Below, one piece after another: positions 1-6,712 of a DNA stretch of 9,495 nucleotides. The notes under the pieces are model-generated. The model searched no databases. It saw nothing but the letters and a program-made list of their open reading frames with translations, and was not told the DNA's origin. Both the position numbers and the translations under genes were made by a program. Positions within the stretch are counted from its first letter, which is position 1. Each line of letters begins with the position of its first letter. The DNA lies in assembly GCA_030595485.1 (NCBI GenBank), contig JAUVDE010000103.1:1-9495 (forward strand), written 5' to 3'. The stretch is from Draconibacterium sp. GTDB lineage: Bacteria; Bacteroidota; Bacteroidia; Bacteroidales; Prolixibacteraceae.

Positions 1-838
1 CCCAGCCATTTGAAACCCATAAACAGCTGTCGTTGTAAGTTGGCGTGTTTACTAAAATTGTTGTGTTATCTCCATTTGGACTCAAAAAATTATGCTGAAA
101 ATTCCACTCAATTTCACCCGTTTCCACAGCCAAACTTAATATGTGTGTTTGGCTTGAAGTAATGATGTATTTTTTGCCACAATGTTCAATTAAAGCAGGT
201 GACATATTCGAACGTTTGGTATTTATCGATATCGATTTCCAAATCAGTTCACCGGTCATTTTATCGAGCGCAATTACCATGGCTGTTTCACCTCCAATGG
301 AGGCAATAATTTTATCTTCAAGCAATAACAGCGACTCCGAAACACCAAACATGTCCCAATCACTATTGTATTTTTCATGAAGGTCAATGCTCCAAATCAT
401 CTCTCCGTTTATAGCGTTAATGCACGACATTTTGTCCATTCCCGAAAGAACGTAAAGCCAGTCTCTTTCAAGTGTTGGTGTACACCTTGCCTCTGGGAAG
501 GTGTTTTTCCATGCCCGTCCGTACGATTTCTGCCAAAGTATATTTCCATCAAGGTCGAGGCAACTCAGGTATTCCAGTGTGTCAATATTTCCGGTGGTGT
601 AAATACGGTTGGTTGTGGCAATGGTCGATGCATTTGTTTTTCCTAAATCTTCAGTTACAAATAATACGTCAGGACCTCCAGCCGGCCATTCTTTTAGTAA
701 TCCTGTTTCTGGGAAAATACCATCTCGGTTGGGTCCCCGAAATTGAGCTATTTGTGCGTTAGCTGACATAATACGTGTAAAAACCATCAGAATAATCAGG
801 ATGGTTGGAATGTAGATTTTTGGTTTTATCACCTTCAT
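1..838 (-). CDS. Secreted PQQ-like beta-propeller protein (partial, C-terminus off the left edge)
   Basis: The reading frame starts at ATG 838 and stays open to base 1, giving 279 codons with no stop. Residues 1-28 form a signal peptide: basic start (MKVIKPK), hydrophobic stretch about 8-20, and a likely cut after SANA before Q29. The mature protein opens with FRGPNRDG (33-40), a typical N-terminus of PQQ-binding-like propeller proteins. It then shows repeated blade motifs of the form G-x-x-x-W: DGNILW (97-102), GEMIW (145-149), GELIW (196-200) and GEIEW (241-245). The fold is that of BamB and quinoprotein dehydrogenases, but most such proteins do not bind PQQ, and no cofactor or substrate can be read here. 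It is expected to act in the periplasm or on the cell surface. It follows the potassium channel gene by 41 nt on the same strand with no obvious promoter, so cotranscription is likely. Family is fairly secure; function is unknown. Confidence 0.85.
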   Translation of the reverse strand, partial: MKVIKPKIYIPTILIILMVFTRIMSANAQIAQFRGPNRDGIFPETGLLKEWPAGGPDVLFVTEDLGKTNASTIATTNRIYTTGNIDTLEYLSCLDLDGNILWQKSYGRAWKNTFPEARCTPTLERDWLYVLSGMDKMSCINAINGEMIWSIDLHEKYNSDWDMFGVSESLLLLEDKIIASIGGETAMVIALDKMTGELIWKSISINTKRSNMSPALIEHCGKKYIITSSQTHILSLAVETGEIEWNFQHNFLSPNGDNTTILVNTPTYNDSCLWVSNGW

Positions 839-879
839 TAAAATTTAGAAATTTTGTTTGTGTTATTTATAACGAATAT

Positions 880-1929
880 TTACATCTCACTCTCCATCAC
901 TTCAACCAACTTTCTTATTTGAACAGGATTACCGAGTACAAAAAGCTGGTCGTTGCGCGAAAGAATCATTTGTGGATCGGGGTTAAAAACGTAGCGAGCG
1001 CCACTAATTTTAATCCCAATTATGTTGGCTCCGCTAAATTGCCGTACTTTTAAATCGGCAATCGATTTGCCAACAAAACGTTGTGCCAGTTTTTTACACG
1101 AAATCTCTTCGAGGCTAACATCCTGAGTTTTTTGCAGTAAAATATATTCAATAAACTCCACAACATCGGGTTGATGAACCAGTTTTGCCATACGTTGCCC
1201 ACTCATGCGCTCGGGCATTATAACGTTTGTGGCACCGGCACGTTTTAGTTTCATTTGGCTTTCCAGTTCCGAGGCGCGGCTAATTACAGTCATCCCCGGA
1301 TTCATACTTCGGGCGGTAAGAACAACAAAAACGTTGTCGGCATCGTTCGGAGTGGTGGCAATTAATGCACGTGCCTGGCTAATCCTTGCCTGTTCTAGTG
1401 TTTCTTCGTGCGTGGCATCACCTTTTATGTACAAAAGGTTCTCGTTCTCGCGTACCCTCGATATTACGTTTTCACGTTTGTCGAGAACTACAAAAGGTAC
1501 CCCATTCTCCTCTAGTTCCATGGCAGCCTGTTCACCATTTCTTCCATAACCCACAATAATTACGTGGTCTTTTAGTTTTGCAATTCGTTTGTCCACCCTG
1601 TAAGTTTTTATGTAATTAGCCAATTCTCCATCAAATACAAATCGTGCCATGTTCGAGCCAACATAAGCCAAAGTACCCAAACTTGAAATAATAAGTGCCA
1701 TCGTAAAAATCTTACCCGCATCGGTAAGTGGAGCACCAACTTCTTTAAAACCAACTGTTGAAACAGTAATTACGGTCATATAAGCACTGTCGATAAAATT
1801 CAGGTCTTCAATATAATGGAAGCCAAGAATACCAATAACAACAATTGAAATTAGTAAGCCGATACCCAGTTTAAGTGTACGACTGGAAACTTCCTGAAAT
1901 TTATTATACTGTTGACTTGCTGTATTCAT
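880..1929 (-). CDS. Two-TM potassium channel with cytoplasmic RCK (TrkA-N/TrkA-C) domains
   Basis: This is an inner-membrane ion channel of 349 aa, built like MthK: TM1 (about 21-38), a pore helix and filter (about 48-62), TM2 (about 74-94), a Rossmann RCK_N domain with GYGRNG at 127-132 and an acidic residue D150 at the end of the second strand, and an RCK_C domain (about 271-345). RCK domains gate such channels in response to nucleotides or divalent ions. The filter reads T58-V-G-F-K62, where the family standard is TVGYG or TVGFG, so the second glycine is replaced by lysine. Conduction and selectivity are therefore less certain. The frame extends upstream to a TTG at 1959, which would overlap the DUF2851 gene by 29 nt. 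ATG 1929 lies 1 nt after that gene's stop and is the better start. The tight junction suggests translational coupling. Fold is secure; transported ion and ligand are inferred. Confidence 0.92.
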   Translation of the reverse strand: MNTASQQYNKFQEVSSRTLKLGIGLLISIVVIGILGFHYIEDLNFIDSAYMTVITVSTVGFKEVGAPLTDAGKIFTMALIISSLGTLAYVGSNMARFVFDGELANYIKTYRVDKRIAKLKDHVIIVGYGRNGEQAAMELEENGVPFVVLDKRENVISRVRENENLLYIKGDATHEETLEQARISQARALIATTPNDADNVFVVLTARSMNPGMTVISRASELESQMKLKRAGATNVIMPERMSGQRMAKLVHQPDVVEFIEYILLQKTQDVSLEEISCKKLAQRFVGKSIADLKVRQFSGANIIGIKISGARYVFNPDPQMILSRNDQLFVLGNPVQIRKLVEVMESEM

Positions 1930-1930
1930 G

Positions 1931-3238
1931 TTACTCGTTCTGGTTTTCAGGAGTAGCAACCAGTTTTACCCCTATGTGGCAATTTAAACATTTTTTTGTT
2001 TCGCAGTAGCAATTTTTTAACTGAAGTAAAGCCTGCGAATCAAAAGCGGAGTGAGCCTGAATACCCAGTTCACGCCAATTAGTAATGACTGAATTATTTT
2101 CAGCTGGTAGTTTCTCCAAAAATTCAAGTGCGCGGTTTTTTAGATGATGCTGATTTTGTTTTTCGCCATAAACAAAAAGAAAAGGTATTACTACATTGAT
2201 AATTAAAAGATTGGCTGAGGTTTCACCCAACTCTTTTGTCACCGTTTTTTTCGAGCTTTTATTGAAATTATAGTGGGCATCCCAGTATTCTGATGCTTTT
2301 ATTTTGAATAGCTCTTTCAGTTTGTCAATATTTTCAGTTTCTATAATTTTTGAAAATAAATTTTGGGAATGATAAATCAACGCAGCCAATTGCGAAATTC
2401 GTACCGTTGGGAAATTTACAGGACGCAAACGCATAAATTTCCAAAGATGGCTTTCAATTCCCTGCAACTTATATTTCTTATACAGAAATGAATATTCGTC
2501 TCGCAACTTTAGGTAGTAATCATCGCCCAATAATTGATTATTTAGTAAACCTGAATTTCCGAAGAGCAAAGCTTCTAACTGGAATAAGTTGTTTTTATGT
2601 TTTGCTAAAATTTTAATAGGTAGCGATTTTGCCAATAATTCAAAAGGAACTGCATTTACTTTAAAACCAAACATGCGCGCAAGCATTTGGTAGAAAGTCT
2701 CGTTCCAATCGTTATTGTTTTGTTGAAGGCGGGTCAGAATTTCTTCTGTTTTATTTTCTAGCCGTTCAATCATTAAACGGTTAAATCCCAGTTGTAAAAC
2801 GATTGGATCGATTTTGTGAAATTGATTCTGACAGGCAATCCATGTTTGGGCTTCCAGTAAGTTTTGGTAATTGTTTTTTAGATGCTCGGGGTACTTTAAA
2901 ATCAGAGTTGGAATGGCTTTACCATTGTTTCGATATATCTGCTCATCGCCAGTTTCAACAACGTGCAAAATTACATTGTCGTAGTTTTTATCGTCTTGGT
3001 GCTTGTGTTTTTGCCAATCAGAAGCTTTTTTATGAATCTCAATATTGCCTGCCCAAATGGTTTCATCAAGTTTAATTTTTGCATTAAAAAAGTCAGGCCC
3101 CGAATCGGTATTTCTTTTCCCGGTGGTAATTATTTCAAGTTTTTCGTTTGAGGTAGTTTTTAAGTTTTCCGCAATAAACAGCTGGTTCTCCCATATGTAT
3201 TGTGAAAATTCTTCGGGCATATTTTTCGGGGAATTCAT
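1931..3238 (-). CDS. DUF2851 family protein, function unknown
   Basis: The gene encodes 435 aa from ATG 3238, with no signal peptide or membrane segment, so it is probably cytoplasmic. It is recognised as DUF2851 by a conserved N-terminal block: a QYIWENQLF-like motif (13-21), GPDFFNA (47-53), GNIEIH (64-69), SDW (73-75), and YDNVILHVV (86-94). The C-terminus has a cysteine cluster C410-x-C412-x4-C417-x2-C420 in the context KKCLNCHIG, which could bind a metal. No biochemical role is established for this family that I know of. The spacing of P48-D49 and E67-x-H69 across what looks like a beta-hairpin resembles a PD-(D/E)XK nuclease core with the lysine replaced; this is inference. The gene lies 1 nt upstream of the potassium channel gene and 90 nt downstream of the RNA methyltransferase gene. 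Confidence 0.9.
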   Translation of the reverse strand: MNSPKNMPEEFSQYIWENQLFIAENLKTTSNEKLEIITTGKRNTDSGPDFFNAKIKLDETIWAGNIEIHKKASDWQKHKHQDDKNYDNVILHVVETGDEQIYRNNGKAIPTLILKYPEHLKNNYQNLLEAQTWIACQNQFHKIDPIVLQLGFNRLMIERLENKTEEILTRLQQNNNDWNETFYQMLARMFGFKVNAVPFELLAKSLPIKILAKHKNNLFQLEALLFGNSGLLNNQLLGDDYYLKLRDEYSFLYKKYKLQGIESHLWKFMRLRPVNFPTVRISQLAALIYHSQNLFSKIIETENIDKLKELFKIKASEYWDAHYNFNKSSKKTVTKELGETSANLLIINVVIPFLFVYGEKQNQHHLKNRALEFLEKLPAENNSVITNWRELGIQAHSAFDSQALLQLKNCYCETKKCLNCHIGVKLVATPENQNE

Positions 3239-3328
3239 ACGACGATGATTTTGATTCCCTATAAAAATACAGAAAATGTTTGAAAAGTGATGCCTCGAAT
3301 TACCTCGAGAATTTTCTTTGAATGAGAA

Positions 3329-3856
3329 CTATCTAACTTTCTGGAAAATATCCCATAAAACAATACCAGCACTTACCGAAATATTAAAGGAATGTTTGGT
3401 GCCAAATTGTGGGATTTCTATGCTGCCATCGCAAATGTCAACTACCGTTTGTTTTACACCTTTTACCTCGTTGCCAAAAACCAAGGCAGGTTTTTCTCCT
3501 GTACCGGGCTTGTAATCGGGTAGTGAGATACTCTCTTCAACTTGTTCGATGGCATAAACCTTAAACCCCTCTTTTTGTAGTTTGGCTACTACATCTTCGG
3601 TGTTTTCGAAGTATTCCCAGTCTACCGATTTTTCGGCATCCAGCGCGGTTTTGCGAATTTCGTTATTGGGTGGTGTTGCGGTAATTCCACAGAGGTAAAT
3701 CTTTTCAATCAATAAAGCATCGGAAGTGCGAAAAACAGAACCAATATTGTTGCAGCTTCTAATGTTGTCTAGTACCACAACAAGCGGAGTTTTATCCGTG
3801 CTTTTGTACTCATCAACAGTTAAACGATTAAGTTCTTTATTTCTTAGTTTGCGCAT
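3329..3856 (-). CDS. SpoU/TrmH-family RNA 2'-O-ribose methyltransferase
   Basis: This 175-aa SAM-dependent RNA methyltransferase has the trefoil-knot (SPOUT) fold. All three family motifs are visible: motif 1 NNIGSVFRT (36-44) with catalytic-type N37 and R43, motif 2 LVFGNE (125-130), and motif 3 from IEIP (146) to HSFNISVSAG (155-164), where N158 and the knot loop contact SAM. The protein is close in length to TrmL and lacks the N-terminal L30e-like RNA-binding domain found in TrmH/RlmB relatives. It likely methylates a ribose in tRNA or rRNA, but the target base cannot be read from the sequence. It starts 3 nt after the arcA stop codon on the same strand, so the two are almost certainly cotranscribed although no functional link is obvious. 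Family is secure; substrate is unknown. Confidence 0.93.
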   Translation of the reverse strand: MRKLRNKELNRLTVDEYKSTDKTPLVVVLDNIRSCNNIGSVFRTSDALLIEKIYLCGITATPPNNEIRKTALDAEKSVDWEYFENTEDVVAKLQKEGFKVYAIEQVEESISLPDYKPGTGEKPALVFGNEVKGVKQTVVDICDGSIEIPQFGTKHSFNISVSAGIVLWDIFQKVR

Positions 3857-3859
3857 AAA

Positions 3860-5119
3860 TTACCAGTTTATTTGTGCTCTTCTAATGGGTTGTGTCATAC
3901 AACGGGCACCACCTCCACCACGTGCCAATTCCGAACCGGCAATAGTAACCACACATTTTTTATAATCGTCGGGCGAAACTTTACCTGAAATTACATCGGT
4001 CGCAGCCAGCACTTCGTAACCACTCTTGTTTAATTCTTCAATGGTATGGACATTACGCTGGTAGCCAATTACTTTCCCAGGGGCAAAAGCAAAAAAATTA
4101 GCTCCACTGTGCCACTGTTCACGCTCCTGAATCCATGGGTCGCTATTTCCACCACAAGAAATTGGTTTTAAATCCATGCCCAACTTTTTTAAGGCAGCCG
4201 GAATATTTGGAAATTCTTCAATTTTTGTAACCTTCCCATTTTCAATTTCTAAATGAATGGTTCTGAACCGGCTCATTCCAAAAACAACTGGTGGATAAAC
4301 CATACATTCGTTGGTGTTCAGAAAAGTAAAAACCATGTCGAGGTGAATAAATGACTCGGGAGACTCAGGCAATTCCTGAATAATAATATGATGTTTCTCT
4401 TTTTTTAGTTGTTTAATGTTTTCAATAATAAAATCGATTCCTTGTGTGCTGGTGCGTACTCCTGTTCCGATAACAAAAATATCATCACGGGCAATTTGTA
4501 CATCGCCACCCTCAATAGTCGATTTGCGGTTTACTAAAATTCCATCGGAAGGTTTGCCGGCATTTAAGGTTTGCGTTTCAAAATTTGGGTGATGGTTAAA
4601 AATGGTTTCCATAATTAACGATTCCCGCTCACGCACCGGATTGGCCATTTTGCCAATTAGCATGTGGTCGTTCATTCCCATTGCCGAGTCGCGTGTGAAA
4701 AATAAGTTGTGCAGCGGACGTATCAAAAAGCGCTCGTTACTCAAATAATTGGTTAGATTGGTTTTTTCCAACACAACTCCTTCAATTAATAAATTGGCTA
4801 AAACATCAGCTTTAATATCGGCCAATTGGTTGCAGCTTCCAATGTGTTCTGTCAAGCAAACCTCATTCAGTAAATATCCTTTTACTTTTTCATCTTGTAA
4901 TACGTCTTTTAGTAGGCTTTTTACTTCGAATACCGAAGAAACCTTACGCAAAACACCAGCTAATTGTGCATATTCTTTCGATGCAATTGAAAGGTTTAAA
5001 ATGTCGCTATATAAAGCACGTTCTGCATTTTCGGGTGTCATGTTTTCCACTTCCGAGCCCGGAGGATGAATAATTACACCTTCCAATTTTCCTATTTCTG
5101 AATGAACTGCTGTCTTCAT
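3860..5119 (-). CDS. arcA: Arginine deiminase
   Basis: The enzyme hydrolyses L-arginine to L-citrulline and ammonia in the cytoplasm. The 419-aa length matches the family. The guanidino-group-modifying fold is complete, with its active-site set: FTRD (141-144, D144), EGGD (203-206), FIHLDMVF (257-264, H259 and D261), and the nucleophile C407 in the GGARCMTQP motif near the C-terminus. The ATG at 5119 gives a standard N-terminus (EIGKLEGVIIHPPG). No ornithine carbamoyltransferase, carbamate kinase or arginine/ornithine antiporter is next to it, so the usual arc operon is absent from this window. Its role in energy, acid resistance or nitrogen supply therefore stays open. It begins a minus-strand unit with the RNA methyltransferase and is divergent from the DUF4294 operon. 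Calling it arginine deiminase rather than another GME-family hydrolase is well supported by length and motifs. Confidence 0.94.
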   Translation of the reverse strand: MKTAVHSEIGKLEGVIIHPPGSEVENMTPENAERALYSDILNLSIASKEYAQLAGVLRKVSSVFEVKSLLKDVLQDEKVKGYLLNEVCLTEHIGSCNQLADIKADVLANLLIEGVVLEKTNLTNYLSNERFLIRPLHNLFFTRDSAMGMNDHMLIGKMANPVRERESLIMETIFNHHPNFETQTLNAGKPSDGILVNRKSTIEGGDVQIARDDIFVIGTGVRTSTQGIDFIIENIKQLKKEKHHIIIQELPESPESFIHLDMVFTFLNTNECMVYPPVVFGMSRFRTIHLEIENGKVTKIEEFPNIPAALKKLGMDLKPISCGGNSDPWIQEREQWHSGANFFAFAPGKVIGYQRNVHTIEELNKSGYEVLAATDVISGKVSPDDYKKCVVTIAGSELARGGGGARCMTQPIRRAQINW

Positions 5120-5163
5120 TTTGTCGTAATGTTTTATGTAGCTTCAGCTAAGTTTGAACCGCG

Positions 5164-5171
5164 TAAAGATA
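5164..5171 (-). promoter_or_regulatory. Possible -7 box of the arcA promoter
   Basis: On the minus strand this reads TATCTTTA, seven of eight to the Bacteroidota -7 consensus TAnnTTTG. It would place the transcript start roughly 40 nt upstream of the arcA ATG. A TTTG lies upstream on the same strand (complement of 5196-5199), but the 24-nt spacing is longer than the usual 19-21, so this is a weak call. Confidence 0.3.
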
Positions 5172-5191
5172 TAAACTTTGGATGGGCTATA

Positions 5192-5222
5192 ATTGCAAAA
5201 TGAATTATTCGTTCTACATTTA
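5192..5222 (+). promoter_or_regulatory. Bacteroidota-type promoter of the DUF4294-thpR-ABM operon
   Basis: An ATTG at 5192-5195 (close to the TTTG -33 element) is followed after exactly 19 nt by TACATTTA at 5215-5222, seven of eight to TAnnTTTG. The predicted transcript start near 5229 leaves a short leader before the GTG at 5242. Both spacing and position fit the known Bacteroidota sigma-factor consensus; the assignment is by pattern only. Confidence 0.5.
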
Positions 5223-5241
5223 TGTTATTAAAAATGTTTAG

Positions 5242-5826
5242 GTGAAAAGAGGAGTTTACATATTGTTTTTTCTATTGTTTGGGTTGGGGGTTTCGGGGCA
5301 GGAACGCGATACTTCCAAGTTAAATATGGGCTACATTGAAAACGGCGATACCATTATTTTTAAAAACATAAAAGAAGTGGTTGTTTTCCCAGAACGCGAG
5401 TTTAAAAATAAGCGTCAATACCGTCGCTATTCGCGTTATGTTCAAAAGGTGAAAAAGGTGTACCCAGTTGCTGTTGAAGCACGTGAATTGTTGCTTCAAT
5501 ACGAGCCAGTGTATAGTTCGATTGAAGATAAAAAAGAGCGACGAAAAATGATGAAGCAGCTAGAAAGAGAGTTGCTGGAAAAGCATAAAGCCAAACTTAA
5601 AAAATGGTCGATTTCCGATGGCCGGCTCTTAATTAAGTTAATTGATCGTGAAACAGAACAAACAGCGTATACTTTGATTCAAGACTTTAGAGGCAACTTT
5701 AGTGCTGCATTTTGGCAAGGAATTGCCCGGCTTTTTAAGAATGACTTAAAATCGGGTTATGATGCGCAAGAAGAAGATAAAGTACTGGAGGAAATTGTGA
5801 CTTTAATTGAATTGGGCTACTTGTAA
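5242..5826 (+). CDS. Secreted DUF4294 domain protein
   Basis: The 194-aa protein starts at GTG 5242. An in-frame TAG sits directly before it, so no earlier start exists, and the GTG start supplies the basic residues of a signal peptide (MKRGVYILFFLLFGLGVSG, with a likely cut before Q20). A later TTG with a GGAG upstream would remove that basic region and is less likely. The mature part is charged and probably helical, with a Lys/Arg/Glu-rich stretch at about 55-122 and the conserved DUF4294 blocks: VYPVAVEA (73-80), LIKLIDRET (130-138), FWQGIARLF (157-165) and DLKSGYD (168-174). The family is largely confined to Bacteroidota and has no established function. An envelope location is inferred from the signal peptide. 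It is the first gene of a three-gene operon, 1 nt before the thpR-like gene. Confidence 0.88.
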   Translation: MKRGVYILFFLLFGLGVSGQERDTSKLNMGYIENGDTIIFKNIKEVVVFPEREFKNKRQYRRYSRYVQKVKKVYPVAVEARELLLQYEPVYSSIEDKKERRKMMKQLERELLEKHKAKLKKWSISDGRLLIKLIDRETEQTAYTLIQDFRGNFSAAFWQGIARLFKNDLKSGYDAQEEDKVLEEIVTLIELGYL

Positions 5827-5827
5827 T

Positions 5828-6394
5828 ATGCGAACCGAAATAAGAACATTTATAGCCATAAAAATTCATCCCGGTGAAAAGGTTTTGTATCAGCTGAACG
5901 ATTTTAAAACTATTTTCAAAAAGGATGGAATTAGATGGGTGCATGAGGATAATTTCCATTTAACGCTGCGGTTTATTGGTAATACAACACGCGAGCAATT
6001 GTGCTTTTTGGTTGATAATCTTAAACTTGTAGCCGGAAATCTGAAGTCCTTTCAAATTGAAACTAAAGGAGTAGGGTGTTTTAGTAGCAAAGGCAAACCA
6101 CGTGTTTTGTTTGTGAAAATTATGGAATCGGAAGCATTAACTGAATTGGTTGCGGAAGTTGAGAAAAATGTTGTTGCTGCCGGATTTCATGCAGAGTTAA
6201 AACCTTTTCGACCGCATTTAACTTTAGGCAGAATTAAGAACTTGGAGCGTCGTGTTCATTTCCATTCTGTTATAGAGGAATTAGATGATATAAAATACCA
6301 AGATTCGTATGTTTCGGAGTTTATACTTTATCAAAGTATTCTGAAACCCCAAGGACCGATTTATAAACCCATTAAAATATTTAAATTAAGATGA
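5828..6394 (+). CDS. thpR: RNA 2',3'-cyclic phosphodiesterase (2H phosphoesterase, ThpR-like)
   Basis: The 188-aa protein belongs to the 2H phosphoesterase superfamily, whose bacterial ThpR/LigT members open RNA 2',3'-cyclic phosphates and can also act as 2'-5' RNA ligases in vitro. Both catalytic HxTx motifs are present: HLTL at 44-47 and HLTL at 130-133, about 85 residues apart as expected for the two-lobed fold. The N-terminus RTFIAIKI and the block WVHEDNFHLTLRFIG are typical of the family. A reading frame from TTG 5807 would add seven residues inside the DUF4294 gene. ATG 5828, 1 nt after that gene's stop, gives the normal N-terminus and is preferred. Its own stop overlaps the next start as ATGA, so translation of the operon is probably coupled. 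The physiological RNA substrate is unknown. Confidence 0.92.
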   Translation: MRTEIRTFIAIKIHPGEKVLYQLNDFKTIFKKDGIRWVHEDNFHLTLRFIGNTTREQLCFLVDNLKLVAGNLKSFQIETKGVGCFSSKGKPRVLFVKIMESEALTELVAEVEKNVVAAGFHAELKPFRPHLTLGRIKNLERRVHFHSVIEELDDIKYQDSYVSEFILYQSILKPQGPIYKPIKIFKLR

Positions 6395-6708
6395 TTGCAA
6401 AAACTCCAAATCCCCCATATTATAGCGTAATTTTTACTTCAGAACGAACTGAAGGAGACAATGGCTATTCCGAAATGGCAGACAAAATGCTGGAATTAGC
6501 CAGTAAACGAAGTGGCTTTCTGGGAGCTGAATCAGCCAGAAACGAGATTGGGATTACTGTTTCGTATTGGAAAACTTTGGATGCGATTAAGTTATGGAAA
6601 ATGAATATGGACCATATCGAAGCGCAACAAAAAGGTATAAAGGAGTGGTATAAATGTTATAAAGTACGAATTGCCAAAGTGGAACGCGATTACGATTTTG
6701 GACTGTAG
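6391..6708 (+). CDS. Antibiotic biosynthesis monooxygenase (ABM)-fold protein
   Basis: This small protein of 105 aa has the dimeric alpha/beta-barrel ABM pattern: an N-terminal strand YYSVIFTSER (10-19), a helix around DKMLELASKRSGFLG (31-45), strands ending in VSYW (57-60), and a terminal block with DHIEAQQ (74-80), EWYKCY (85-90) and a VRIAKVERDY strand (92-101). Members include heme-degrading enzymes and quinol monooxygenases, but many are uncharacterised, and the name does not imply antibiotic synthesis. Aromatic residues Y59, W60 and W69 and H75 match the usual conserved positions. The ATG overlaps the thpR-like stop (ATGA), making it the last gene of the operon. It ends 4 nt from the stop of the convergent sugar transferase gene. 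Family is likely; reaction is unknown. Confidence 0.85.
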   Translation: MIAKTPNPPYYSVIFTSERTEGDNGYSEMADKMLELASKRSGFLGAESARNEIGITVSYWKTLDAIKLWKMNMDHIEAQQKGIKEWYKCYKVRIAKVERDYDFGL

Positions 6709-6712
6709 CTTT

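Noticed and set aside
141..1053. Several plus-strand reading frames of 79-114 codons across the propeller and channel genes
   Set aside because: They are antisense shadows of well-supported minus-strand genes, with no recognisable motifs or start signals.
1930..1959. N-terminal extension of the channel gene to a TTG at 1959
   Set aside because: It would overlap the DUF2851 coding region; ATG 1929 lies 1 nt after that gene's stop and gives a normal N-terminus.
2803..3248. Plus-strand reading frames opposite the DUF2851 gene
   Set aside because: They overlap each other and the conserved DUF2851 block on the other strand; nothing in their translations suggests a real protein.
3294..3309. CTCGA/TCGAG inverted repeat after the RNA methyltransferase gene as a terminator
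   Set aside because: The stem is only 5 bp and the nearest T-run on the minus strand lies several bases beyond it, so it is too weak to call.
5807..5827. N-terminal extension of the thpR-like gene to a TTG at 5807
   Set aside because: It lies inside the DUF4294 gene and adds residues not typical of the family; ATG 5828 begins the usual RTFIAIKI block.
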